A stretch of DNA of 59,222 bases, taken from NCBI GenBank assembly GCA_038199755.1, contig JBBPYR010000149.1, positions 1 to 59,222 of the forward strand, written 5' to 3'. Shown piece after piece: positions 8,735 through 17,258 of this stretch. The notes under the pieces are model-generated. The model did not search any database and had not been told where the DNA came from. It worked only from the letters and a program-made list of their open reading frames with translations. Made by a program: the position numbers and the translations under genes. Origin of the DNA: JBBPYR01 sp038199755. GTDB taxonomy: Bacteria; Chloroflexota; Ktedonobacteria; Ktedonobacterales; Ktedonobacteraceae. The stretch's first letter is position 1. Each line of letters opens with the position of its first letter.

Positions 8735-11095
8735 ATGAGCACCAGTTCACAACGACTCGGAAAATATGAATTACTGGAACGCCTGGGCTTTGGGGGTATG
8801 GCTGAAGTATGGAAAGCCCTGGATACACAACTACAACGCAACGTCGCGATCAAATTGCTCCATGCCAACTTACGCGATGACCCCAGTTTCGCGACACGTT
8901 TTCAACGCGAAGCGCAATTTATCGCCCGCCTCCATCACCCTAATATCGTCAAGGTACACGACTTTCAGATCGCACAAACGACCAATTCTGCTGATAGTGC
9001 CAGACCCCTCGCTTACATGGTCATGGATTATGTTGAAGGGCAGACGCTGGCCGCCTATCTTCATGCAAACTCGCGCCAGGGATATATCCCTGAGCCACGG
9101 GTCGTCTTGCAACTTTTCACCTCGATTGGCAGTGCTATTGATTACGCCCATCAGAATAGTATGATTCACCGTGATATTAAGCCGGCCAACATTCTGCTGG
9201 ATGCACACAATACCACCTTTAATCCCATGGGCGAACCCATTCTCACCGATTTCGGCGTGGCAAAACTGATGAGCAATACCGCGAGTGGTCTGAGTGGCAC
9301 ACAAGTTGGCACACCCCTTTACATCTCACCTGAACAAGCCATGGGGGAGCCGGGTAATGAACGGAGCGACCTCTACTCACTCGGCATTATTCTCTACGAA
9401 ATCATGACTGGCGTCACACCTTTTCGTGGCGACTCGCCACAGGAAGTCATGATGCAGCAAATTAATGCCGCACCACTCTCGCCAACGCTGATTAATCCGG
9501 CCATTCCACCCGCACTCTCACTCGTCATCTTGCGTAGCATCGCTAAAGAACCAGAGGAGCGCTTCGCCAGTGCATCGTCAATGGTTGCCGCCATCGCAGA
9601 ATCGCTTCACTTACCTGTACCCGATGGCCTCGATACTCCTGCCTTTCCCTTGCAAGAAGCACGCCTTACGCCAACCGTGACACCGTTACTACCTGTCACA
9701 GCATTTTCAGGGCAGATGACACCACCACCATCCACCGTGCTGCAATCCGCTCCAGTTGGCATCAGTAAAGGCCGTATCACCAATGCTACAGAGGTGCCTA
9801 CGCCATCGTTACCGGTACGCTCAGGCAACACGCCAATTCCGCCTGTTGCACCACGTCGCGGTGGACGTATGCGCTGGCTCGTGATCGCGCTCATTCTCCT
9901 CGTTGTCCTGGCAGGTTCCGGCATTGCTGGCTTTCTCTACCTCACGCGCCCAATCCCGCCAGTCGTTACCAGTCCCATCGTTGGACACGCCTTTTTCGTG
10001 AGTAGTGGTGATATCACGGTGGGCAGTGCTCAAGGCATTGCCGACACGCTGAAGATTGACCTGCAAATTCCTCCACCCGCCCAGGGAAAAAGCTACTATC
10101 TGTGGCTATTGGGCGACAAAGAGCCGATTGTGGTAAAGGACCAGACCGGTCCGGCTCCCGTGAAGGTTCCGCTTTTGCTCACAAATAACCTACCAGTGGT
10201 CAATCATAGTGTCCATTACATCTATGATGGCAAAGCCACCAATCATAACAATCTCATCTCTTATGGCAGTCGTTTGCTGATTACTGAGGAAGACGCGAAC
10301 CTTCAGCCAGCCACCTATGCAAGCAACCATGCGGCATGGCGCTACTATGCGGAAATTCCCCAGACACCTATTCCGGGGGCTAGTGGAAAATTCAGTGCGC
10401 TCATCCACATCCGTCACTTGTTCTACAACGAGTCAAGCATCAACGTGCTTGGCCTTCCAGGTGGGCTTGATTTCTGGTTCTTTAGAAACACCGAGAGTGT
10501 GCTACAATGGTCGATAGGTGCGCGTGACGACTGGCACGGTGCAACGACTAGCGACACCGAGTACACGCTTATTCACGAACTACTCATTCGCATGCTTGAT
10601 TACCTGGATGGCTCAGCGAATGTTCAGGTGGATGTGCCGCCTGGAACACCCATACTGGCCGACCCTGTCACGTCGCGTGTGGCCTTGCTGACGCTTAATC
10701 CCAAGCAACAAGTTCCTGCCCATTTTGACGTAGACCCACCAGGCTATGTTGATCACGTGCAGCTGCATATCAATCAGATATCCTTAGCAACGGACATTTC
10801 GCCAGAGATGCGTAAACTGACGGCAAGTATCGTTGATGCCACAAAAAATACAAAGGTCTGGCTACTCAACGCACATCAGGATATTGCACAACTTTTTGCA
10901 ATGTCGCCGCAACAAATGAGAAGCGCACAGGCGGGCACCCTGCTCGATGACGCAGTGCAGCAAATGACCTATGCCTTTATTGGGCAACCTGATCCGGTGA
11001 CCAATCAGATACACTCAGGCGTCTTACAGATGCACTATGCTATTCAGCAACTCGCGGCATTTATTGTTACCAGTAAGGTGCCAGCTACCATTTGA
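8735..11095 (+). CDS. receptor-type Ser/Thr protein kinase paralogue 3, intact catalytic site
   Basis: A 786-residue protein with all Hanks-type kinase motifs: glycine loop LGFGGMAEV (18-25), K40, HRDIKPAN (145-152), DFG (172-174), a TQVGTPLYISPEQ activation segment with likely phosphoacceptor threonines, and SDLYSLGIILYE. After a Thr/Pro-rich linker comes a membrane span near 380-400 (RWLVIALILLVVLAGSGIA) and a ~385-residue outer domain with GHAFFVSSG, YYLWLLGD and LLITEEDAN shared with paralogue 2. No PASTA repeats are present. The start has GAGAGGAAGG upstream. Only 30 bases separate it from kinase 2 and 21 from kinase 4, so the three should be one transcript. It may activate or trans-phosphorylate the inactive paralogues; that is inference. 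Confidence 0.92.
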   Translation: MSTSSQRLGKYELLERLGFGGMAEVWKALDTQLQRNVAIKLLHANLRDDPSFATRFQREAQFIARLHHPNIVKVHDFQIAQTTNSADSARPLAYMVMDYVEGQTLAAYLHANSRQGYIPEPRVVLQLFTSIGSAIDYAHQNSMIHRDIKPANILLDAHNTTFNPMGEPILTDFGVAKLMSNTASGLSGTQVGTPLYISPEQAMGEPGNERSDLYSLGIILYEIMTGVTPFRGDSPQEVMMQQINAAPLSPTLINPAIPPALSLVILRSIAKEPEERFASASSMVAAIAESLHLPVPDGLDTPAFPLQEARLTPTVTPLLPVTAFSGQMTPPPSTVLQSAPVGISKGRITNATEVPTPSLPVRSGNTPIPPVAPRRGGRMRWLVIALILLVVLAGSGIAGFLYLTRPIPPVVTSPIVGHAFFVSSGDITVGSAQGIADTLKIDLQIPPPAQGKSYYLWLLGDKEPIVVKDQTGPAPVKVPLLLTNNLPVVNHSVHYIYDGKATNHNNLISYGSRLLITEEDANLQPATYASNHAAWRYYAEIPQTPIPGASGKFSALIHIRHLFYNESSINVLGLPGGLDFWFFRNTESVLQWSIGARDDWHGATTSDTEYTLIHELLIRMLDYLDGSANVQVDVPPGTPILADPVTSRVALLTLNPKQQVPAHFDVDPPGYVDHVQLHINQISLATDISPEMRKLTASIVDATKNTKVWLLNAHQDIAQLFAMSPQQMRSAQAGTLLDDAVQQMTYAFIGQPDPVTNQIHSGVLQMHYAIQQLAAFIVTSKVPATI

Positions 11096-11116
11096 GGAGA
11101 GGAATAGACCTAACGC

Positions 11117-12763
11117 ATGAGCATTAGCCCGCAACGACTAGGCAGGTATGAATTAGAAGAGCAACTTGGGCATGGCGGTATGGGTGATGTCTGGAAGGCT
11201 CTTGATACCCAGTTACAACGACATGTAGCTGTGAAGCTCTTACATGCAAACCTGCAAAGTGATCCTACCTTTGTCACGCGCTTCGAGCAAGAAGCGCGTG
11301 TCATTGCCTCGCTGCGCCACCCCAACATTATTGAGATCCATGACTTTGCCTCGGAGCAACAGAGCAACAACGATACTGTGGCCTATATGGTAATGGAATA
11401 TGTCCCTGGCCAGACACTCGCCGATTATATTCGCAACACCTCGCGCAAACAACAGTTTCCGTCTGCAAACGATCTGGTGTATCTCTTTACCTCGGTGAGC
11501 CTAGCTATTGATTACGCCCATAGCAAGGGGACAATTCACCGCGATATCAAGCCTGCCAACATCTTGCTCGACCAGCGTCCACCCATCGTGCGAGCAATGG
11601 GCAAACCCATTGTGGCCGATTTTGGTCTGGCAAAACTCCAAAGCTCACCAACGCATACCGTCGTTGGCTCTATTCTCGGCACACCCAACTATATTGCACC
11701 CGAACAGGCACTGGGCAAGAGCGGTGACTATCGTTGTGACCTCTATTCGCTCGGCATCATTCTCTATGAGATTACGACCGGCGTCACACCATTCCGTGGC
11801 GAGTCGGTGATGGCCATTCTGCGTCAACACATACAAGAGCCGCCAACGCCACCAGCCCTGCTGAATCCAATGATTAGCCCTGCTCTTTCCGCAGTCATAC
11901 TTAAAAGTATCGCCAAAAAGCCAGAAGAGCGTTATGCCAGTGCCTCGGAAATGACCATTGCCCTAGCACAAGCCTTAAACGTGGTAGCACCTACAACGCT
12001 GCTGCAACCACTACGCCCATCGACACAGCCAATTCAGGCTGGGGGAACAGGAAATGAAGTGCTGCCAGCAACTGCCTCTAACACCTCGCAGCCATCGTGG
12101 GCTGGCATAAGTTATCCAGGCCAGCCAAACGCGCTGACGCCATCACCTGCCGTTCAGCACACACCGCAACTACCGTCATTGCCCATTGAAGATGCGGCAA
12201 CACATTACATAGCAAACTCCTCTGGACAGAAGCCACGCCACCGCGTCTGGCTCATCGCGTTCTCGCTGCTGGCACTGCTGCTTATCCTGGGCACCGGAGT
12301 TGGCTTGTACACGCTCACGCGACCACATAGCACACCCGCAACACCGACTGTTACAGCCACTGCCGCGGGACAAGTTCAATTTAGCAGTAGTACGGGCATC
12401 TCTTCCAACGGCTACGATGTCCTGCATATCAACCTGCATAACGTTCCGACTCCACCAGCAGGAAAAGTCTATTATGCATGGATCAATGGAGTTGGCTTGG
12501 AGGTAATAAATATTCCACGCTGGCAACTCACACCCAAAAATGGTGTTATCCAGGAAGATCATCTGACCTATGCAGGGTATAGCAATCTCTTACGCCCTAA
12601 TAGTTTCTTTGAGATTACGCTCGAAGATGCAGCTATGGGGGTACCCACCATTCCGGCTCCAGATCCCAGTTTGCGTGCCTACTATGCCAAGCTTTCTAGC
12701 ACCGCGACCACCTTTAATGTGATACATTGTGCGGGCAATGCGAACAGCTGCGCACTGGGTTAG
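11117..12763 (+). CDS. receptor-type Ser/Thr protein kinase paralogue 4, intact, short sensor domain
   Basis: A 548-residue kinase and the shortest of the four. The catalytic motifs are complete: LGHGGMGDV (18-25), K40, HRDIKPAN (141-148) and DFG (168-170), with a GTPNYIAPEQ activation segment. The membrane span is near 380-398 (VWLIAFSLLALLLILGTGV). The outer domain is only ~145 residues and contains just the first sensor module (VQFSSSTGIS, LHINLHNVP, YYAWI, FFEITLEDAA). It lacks the second helical module seen in paralogues 1-3 and ends with two cysteines (HCAGNANSC). The ribosome binding site is AGGAGAGG. It is last in the kinase operon and converges on the XPB-like gene, with a 20-base gap. 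Confidence 0.92.
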   Translation: MSISPQRLGRYELEEQLGHGGMGDVWKALDTQLQRHVAVKLLHANLQSDPTFVTRFEQEARVIASLRHPNIIEIHDFASEQQSNNDTVAYMVMEYVPGQTLADYIRNTSRKQQFPSANDLVYLFTSVSLAIDYAHSKGTIHRDIKPANILLDQRPPIVRAMGKPIVADFGLAKLQSSPTHTVVGSILGTPNYIAPEQALGKSGDYRCDLYSLGIILYEITTGVTPFRGESVMAILRQHIQEPPTPPALLNPMISPALSAVILKSIAKKPEERYASASEMTIALAQALNVVAPTTLLQPLRPSTQPIQAGGTGNEVLPATASNTSQPSWAGISYPGQPNALTPSPAVQHTPQLPSLPIEDAATHYIANSSGQKPRHRVWLIAFSLLALLLILGTGVGLYTLTRPHSTPATPTVTATAAGQVQFSSSTGISSNGYDVLHINLHNVPTPPAGKVYYAWINGVGLEVINIPRWQLTPKNGVIQEDHLTYAGYSNLLRPNSFFEITLEDAAMGVPTIPAPDPSLRAYYAKLSSTATTFNVIHCAGNANSCALG

Positions 12764-12783
12764 CCTCAGGGAATGGGCTAGGG

Positions 12784-14196
12784 TTAACGTCTACGTTTCG
12801 CGATGTCTTCTTCCGTTGTGCCCGCTGTGACTAACTCATAGAGCAGGGCTTCACCAGCTTTCGGGCGCAGCACACGGCCCAGGCGCTGAATGTACTCGCG
12901 CTTGGTGCTATTGCCACTCACGATAATCGCCACGCGACAATCTGGTACGTCCACCCCCTCATTCAAGACCCGGCCCGAAACCAGCTTTGTGTATTGGCCA
13001 GCGCGAAAGCGTTCAAGGATAGCGCGCCGCTCCTCCGTTGGTGTCTTATAGGTAATGCTCGGTAGACAGAGGCGACGACTAATTTCATCCACCACCTGAT
13101 TGTATTCCGAAAAGAGAATCACCTGATCGTTGGCATGCTTAGTAAGCAAACGCTCGATTTCGGCATACTTTGCGGGCGCATTCATGGCGATATCACGCGT
13201 CTCACGCCACGCCAACATAGCGGCTCGTGCCTCTGGGTCGCGGGCACTCATGTAAATCACTTTCTGCTGAAAATCTTCTGGTGAACGGATAATAATATGC
13301 CGCCTGCGCAAGAAGGAGCGATAGATATTCCGCTGCTCGGCGTACCGTGCCTCGTCCTCCGGGGAAAGGGCAATATCAATGCGCTCCTCGCGATATTGTG
13401 CCAGGAAACGCCCCTCGGTCAACTCGGCGGGCGAACGACGATACACCTCCGGCCCAATCAGTTCTTCCAGTTCGGCATGCGCCATATCGCTGCGTTCAGG
13501 GGTCGCGCTCAAGCCCAGACGTAGCGGCGTAAAGGCGCATTCCGCAATCATACGATAGGTGGGAGCTGGCAGGTGATGACATTCATCAAAGATCAGTAGG
13601 CCAAAGCGGTGTAATTCGCGTGGATAGAGCACAGCAGAGTCATAGGTAATAATCGTGATCGGTTTGAGGTCTTTTTCGCCACCGCCAAAGACGCCGATAT
13701 CCTCGGCTGGTAGGGAAAGGGTAGAGCTCAACGCAACCCGCCATTGTTGCAATAGGTCAATCGTCGGCACCACGGCTAACGTCCATAAGCCCGTCTCAGA
13801 GATCGCCATAGCCGCCACAAACGTCTTGCCCGCGCCCGTTGGCAACACTACCACACCCGCACTACCATCCGCGAGCCAATTGGCAATCGCCTCTTCTTGA
13901 TACGGGCGCGCCTCCAATGCCAACGTAGTAGCAAACGGCAATGCGGGCCGCTCCTCAAACGTCACTTGAAACGGCGTCTGCTGCCTTCGCAACGCCTGCT
14001 TCACCTGCGCGAAATAGAACGGCGGCACGCGCAAAAAGCTATGACGCATATCCTGCTTCATCCGTCCACGTACCGCAACAGGCAAGTACGCACCGAACAG
14101 TCGCTCTTGCATCAGCGGCAATGCCTGGGACAACAGATCAGTTGGCGGCGTGATGATGAGGTCACGCCCCCGTAACTCGAGTGTGGTGATGGCCAT
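12784..14196 (-). CDS. XPB-like superfamily 2 DNA helicase
   Basis: A 470-residue helicase. An N-terminal damage-recognition-like region (1-90) precedes the RPYQ motif (97-100), Walker A LPTGAGKT (118-125), DECHH (204-208), LSATP (229-233) and C-terminal QRLGRVLRP, the XPB/Rad25 pattern. Bacterial and archaeal XPB unwinds DNA during excision repair and stimulates the Bax1 nuclease, a homologue of which is encoded at 1551-3605 on the same strand. The two genes are normally neighbours; here ~9 kb of kinase genes lies between them. It is divergent from the IclR gene, with about 170 bases between start codons. The family is clear from motifs; the physiological role is inferred from it. Confidence 0.88.
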   Translation of the reverse strand: MAITTLELRGRDLIITPPTDLLSQALPLMQERLFGAYLPVAVRGRMKQDMRHSFLRVPPFYFAQVKQALRRQQTPFQVTFEERPALPFATTLALEARPYQEEAIANWLADGSAGVVVLPTGAGKTFVAAMAISETGLWTLAVVPTIDLLQQWRVALSSTLSLPAEDIGVFGGGEKDLKPITIITYDSAVLYPRELHRFGLLIFDECHHLPAPTYRMIAECAFTPLRLGLSATPERSDMAHAELEELIGPEVYRRSPAELTEGRFLAQYREERIDIALSPEDEARYAEQRNIYRSFLRRRHIIIRSPEDFQQKVIYMSARDPEARAAMLAWRETRDIAMNAPAKYAEIERLLTKHANDQVILFSEYNQVVDEISRRLCLPSITYKTPTEERRAILERFRAGQYTKLVSGRVLNEGVDVPDCRVAIIVSGNSTKREYIQRLGRVLRPKAGEALLYELVTAGTTEEDIAKRRR

Positions 14197-14286
14197 ACAG
14201 AGCGTTTTCCTTTCCTCATACTACCTTAGACGAAAACTATAATAGAGAATAGAGAGGCTTGTCAAGAGAAGCCTTCCGCCCTAATA

Positions 14287-14316
14287 CTGACATGCTGTCC
14301 CACAATGTGGTAAAAT
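14287..14316 (+). promoter_or_regulatory. iclR-family gene promoter with palindrome in the spacer
   Basis: CTGACA (14287-14292), 18 bases, TAAAAT (14311-14316). The palindrome CCACAATGTGG (14300-14310) fills the downstream half of the spacer, a position suited to autorepression by the IclR-type regulator encoded just downstream. Confidence 0.5.
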
Positions 14317-14365
14317 GGCAAGGAGAGCAACCACTATTTCCAAACAGATAAGGGAGAAAAAACCC

Positions 14366-15145
14366 ATGGTGCAGTCAGAGGAAGCAAAGGAAGAGCAGCG
14401 TGATAGCGGAGGAGTTCAGGTTATTGCACGAGCAGCGAAAATTTTACGAGCACTCGTCGGCCACCCTGAAGGCCAGAGCTTGTCACAAATCGCCAGAGAG
14501 GTAGGGCTAGCCAGATCAACTGTTCATCGCATCGTGCTTGCACTTGAATCAGAGCACTTCGTGACTACCGCTACCCCCAATGGACGTATCCGCCTCGGTC
14601 TCGGTCTCGCACCTCTGGCGGCTTCGGTGAACACTGAACTGCGTGATGAACTTCATCCTTATTTGGAGCACCTCTCCGCTGAAGCTGACGAGACGGTTGA
14701 TCTTTCAGTGTTGAAGGAAGATGGAGTCTTCTTCATCGATCAAATCGCCGTTCCACACCGCCTACAAGCAGTCTCGGCGGTCGGGGCCACATTTCCACTC
14801 TATTGCACTGCGCCCGGTAAAGCCCTTCTGGCCGAGTTGCCACCAGATGCCGTCGAACGCCTCCTTGCCAAGCCTCGTGAGGAATATACACCTTATACCA
14901 TGACTGCCCGTGAGCAACTCTTGGAAGAGCTGAAACGCATTCGCCTTGAGGGAGTTGCCTATGATAGAGAAGAGTACACCATGGGAGTTTGCGCTGTTGG
15001 CACAGCCATACGAGACGTATTTGGTAATCTCGTTGCCATCTCAATGCCACTTCCCTCCATCCGTTTCTACCACAATGAACAAAAACTCGTCTCAATGCTT
15101 CTACAGGCTCGCGACCGCATACGGCAAGAATTCAGGACACGCTGA
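14366..15145 (+). CDS. IclR family transcriptional regulator
   Basis: A 259-residue regulator. The N-terminal winged helix contains ARAAKILRAL then GQSLSQIAREVGLARSTVHRIVLALE, and the C-terminal effector domain has VDLSVLKEDGVFFIDQIA, PLYCTAPGKALLAELP and YTMGVCAVGTAIRD, all typical of IclR proteins. These usually bind small aromatic or short organic acids and control adjacent catabolic genes. The start at 14366 was chosen because AGGGAG lies nine bases upstream; the earlier ATG at 14315 overlaps the predicted -10 element. It precedes and reads with the catabolic cluster 15263-20197, its most likely target, whose promoter carries paired palindromes. The inducer is unknown. Confidence 0.9.
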   Translation: MVQSEEAKEEQRDSGGVQVIARAAKILRALVGHPEGQSLSQIAREVGLARSTVHRIVLALESEHFVTTATPNGRIRLGLGLAPLAASVNTELRDELHPYLEHLSAEADETVDLSVLKEDGVFFIDQIAVPHRLQAVSAVGATFPLYCTAPGKALLAELPPDAVERLLAKPREEYTPYTMTAREQLLEELKRIRLEGVAYDREEYTMGVCAVGTAIRDVFGNLVAISMPLPSIRFYHNEQKLVSMLLQARDRIRQEFRTR

Positions 15146-15162
15146 CAGATATTCTCCCCCTC

Positions 15163-15192
15163 TTGACAAAGTGAAGCATTCTCAGTTATAGT
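15163..15192 (+). promoter_or_regulatory. promoter of the catabolic operon
   Basis: TTGACA (15163-15168), 18 bases, TATAGT (15187-15192), located between the regulator gene and the cyclase-family gene, upstream of the paired palindromes. Confidence 0.55.
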
Positions 15193-15200
15193 TGCTTTGT

Positions 15201-15233
15201 ACCATACTATGGTTATGTGTACCACCTTATGGA
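15201..15233 (+). promoter_or_regulatory. paired operator-like palindromes, probable IclR-family binding sites
   Basis: ACCATACTATGGT (15201-15213) is a perfect 6-1-6 palindrome. A second, weaker copy ACCACCTTATGGA (15221-15233) starts exactly 20 bases later, about two helical turns, so two dimers could bind on the same face. They lie just downstream of the predicted transcription start of the catabolic operon, as expected for a repressor. Assignment to the adjacent regulator is inference. Confidence 0.5.
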
Positions 15234-15262
15234 ACACCATCGCAAAGCAAAGGAGCAGTGCA

Positions 15263-16048
15263 ATGCCCTCTTCCACGCGAGACCTCCAATTCTATGACCT
15301 GAGCCATCCCTGGGGACAAGGGGCGCCGTTGTGGCCCTATTTCCCCGACATCAAGATTGAGCGTTTTCACTATCACGCCAAATCGGGCGTCCTCTCACAG
15401 CAGATTACTACCTTTATGCACAGCACCACCCATACCGATGCGCCCGCCCATGTCATCGAGGGCACACCCTTTATGGATGAAGTGCCCCTCGAATCGTTCT
15501 TCGGGACCGCCGTCGTCGTCTCCATCCCCAAAGGCAAGTGGGAAAAGATCATGCCCGAAGACCTTGAAAAGGCTCGACCCAAGATTGAACCCGGCGATAT
15601 CGTCATCATTAACAGTGGCTGGCACAAATACTACGGCGACAATCGCAAATACTTCGCCTATTCGCCCGGCCTCTACAGTGAAGCGGGACAATGGCTGGCC
15701 GAGAAAAAGGTCAAAGCGGTGGGGGTAGATCAGCAGGCCCTCGACCATCCTCTCGGCACCGCCATCGGCCCTCATGGTCCCGGCGGTCCCCTCATGCCTG
15801 ATGTGTGTGCCGAGTTTGAGCGCGAGACCGGAAAACCTGTCAAAGAGGCCTTCCCCGACTGGGAACCCTGCCATCGCTACTTGCTCGGCAACGGCATCGC
15901 AGGCTTCGAGAATGTCGGCGGTGACATCGACAAGGTAACAGGCATGCGCGTCACCATTGCCGCCTTCCCGATCCGTTGGGTCAAGGGCGACGGCAGCATT
16001 GTCCGTATGGTCGCGATCGTCGACCCCACAGGTGACTACCGTTTGTAA
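15263..16048 (+). CDS. cyclase family protein (metal-dependent hydrolase)
   Basis: A 261-residue member of the cyclase/kynurenine-formamidase-like family. The family metal-binding signature HxGTHxDxPxH appears as HSTTHTDAPAH (about residues 52-62), with serine-threonine replacing the usual x-glycine. YDLSHPWGQGAPLWPYFPD at the N-terminus and GVDQQALDHPLGTAIGPHGP are other family blocks. Members hydrolyse amide or ester bonds or decarboxylate/cyclise small acids; the substrate is not readable from sequence. The start at 15263 follows AGGAG by seven bases. It is the first gene of a tight operon with the cupin, SDR and dehydrogenase genes, which suggests a catabolic pathway for an aromatic or cyclic acid. 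Confidence 0.87.
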   Translation: MPSSTRDLQFYDLSHPWGQGAPLWPYFPDIKIERFHYHAKSGVLSQQITTFMHSTTHTDAPAHVIEGTPFMDEVPLESFFGTAVVVSIPKGKWEKIMPEDLEKARPKIEPGDIVIINSGWHKYYGDNRKYFAYSPGLYSEAGQWLAEKKVKAVGVDQQALDHPLGTAIGPHGPGGPLMPDVCAEFERETGKPVKEAFPDWEPCHRYLLGNGIAGFENVGGDIDKVTGMRVTIAAFPIRWVKGDGSIVRMVAIVDPTGDYRL

Positions 16049-16082
16049 GATGTCCGCTTGCGAAGGAAGAAGGAGGCATGCG

Positions 16083-16424
16083 ATGAAAGTAACACGCCTG
16101 GATGAGGCGGTTGCCTACTATCCACCCAAACACAGTTCAACCATACATGCCATGCACCTACAACATAAAAACCTTGGTGCTGACGCGCCCTACTGGGTGG
16201 GGTGTTCCTACTATCTGCCGGGCGGAACCGCAGAGTGGGATGCCTCGCCGCTGCACAAAATCTATGTCGTGCTCGATGGCGAATTGACGGTCTCCACGGA
16301 GCATGAAGAGACCGTCCTGCATGCGATGGATTCGGTCTATCTCGCCCCTAACGAGCGACGCGCGGTGCGTAACAACAGCAATCGGGTGGCGACGATGCTG
16401 GTCATCATGCCCTATAGCTCGTAG
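16083..16424 (+). CDS. small cupin-domain protein
   Basis: A 113-residue single-domain cupin. WDASPLHKIYVVLDGELTV corresponds to cupin motif 1 but keeps only one of the two expected histidines, and motif 2 (DSVYLAPNERRAVRNNSN) has no histidine in the usual position. Metal binding may therefore be weak or absent. Small cupins in catabolic operons act as isomerases, decarboxylases or binding proteins; no specific reaction can be assigned. The start at 16083 has GGAGG upstream. It sits 34 bases after the cyclase gene and 17 before the SDR gene. Confidence 0.8.
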   Translation: MKVTRLDEAVAYYPPKHSSTIHAMHLQHKNLGADAPYWVGCSYYLPGGTAEWDASPLHKIYVVLDGELTVSTEHEETVLHAMDSVYLAPNERRAVRNNSNRVATMLVIMPYSS

Positions 16425-16441
16425 AAAGGGAGAATACCATC

Positions 16442-17221
16442 ATGACAACAACTCACCCATCCTCCCTCTTCGACATCACAGGCAAAGTCGCGCTGATCAC
16501 GGGTGCCACGGGTGGTCTGGGCGAGGCGGCGGCACAAGAACTGGCCGCGGTCGGGGTGAAGGTGATGTTAACGGCACGCAACGAGGGCAAACTGGCCTCA
16601 CTCACCGCCGCGATCACACAGGTAGGGGGTAGCGCGGCTTACATAGTTGGCCGACCCGACGATGCCGACGAGGTGCGCCGCGTCGTCAAAGCCACCGTGG
16701 AGCAGTTCGGGGGCATCGATATTCTCATCACCATCGCGGGCGTCAATCATGTGCATCCCATCATCGAGTATCCCCTCGCCGAGTGGGAGGAGGTGATGGA
16801 TGTCAACGTCAAGGGCACGTGGCTGGCCTGTAAAGAGGTGGGCCGCGTCATGATTGAGCAGGGACGCGGCGGCAAGGTGATTCTCATTTCATCAGCGCGT
16901 GGCGAACAGGGCATGGCGAACTATACCGCCTATTCGCCCTCGAAGGCGGCGATCAATCTTTTGACGCGCTCATTGGCCTGTGAATGGGGCAAATACGGCA
17001 TCAATGTCAATGCCATCGCTCCAACGGTATTCCGTACAGCACTGACGCAATGGATGTTTGACGATCAAGCGGTCTACAAAAACTTTCTCGTGCGTATCCC
17101 CCTCGGACGGCTGGGCGAACCACACGACTTGGTCGGTCCGATGATCTATCTCTGCTCACCTGCATCCGATTTTATGACCGGAGCCATCCTCGCAGTGGAT
17201 GGAGGCTATGCCGCGGGCTAA
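16442..17221 (+). CDS. SDR family NAD(P)-dependent oxidoreductase
   Basis: A 259-residue classical short-chain dehydrogenase. The cofactor motif is TGATGGLGE (near 20-28). The catalytic set appears as ISSARGEQG (Ser) and YTAYSPSKAA (Tyr and Lys). The C-terminus MTGAILAVDGGYAAG is standard for 3-oxoacyl-reductase-like SDRs. The usual D/NNAG strand is replaced by ITIAGVN. Members interconvert an alcohol and a ketone; here it is probably a step in the operon's catabolic route, before or beside the adjacent hydroxyacyl-CoA-type dehydrogenase. AGGGAG lies ahead of the start. Confidence 0.92.
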   Translation: MTTTHPSSLFDITGKVALITGATGGLGEAAAQELAAVGVKVMLTARNEGKLASLTAAITQVGGSAAYIVGRPDDADEVRRVVKATVEQFGGIDILITIAGVNHVHPIIEYPLAEWEEVMDVNVKGTWLACKEVGRVMIEQGRGGKVILISSARGEQGMANYTAYSPSKAAINLLTRSLACEWGKYGINVNAIAPTVFRTALTQWMFDDQAVYKNFLVRIPLGRLGEPHDLVGPMIYLCSPASDFMTGAILAVDGGYAAG

Positions 17222-17258
17222 TAAGCGCCCTGCACTGGCAAAAGGAGGCAAGAACGTT

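Noticed and set aside
3763..12763. Kinases as PASTA-type PknB orthologues
   Set aside because: No PASTA repeats are present in any outer domain and the cell-wall gene neighbourhood is absent.
15395..15874. Open antisense frame within the cyclase gene
   Set aside because: Mirror of a real gene with conserved metal-binding motif on the plus strand; no ribosome binding site.
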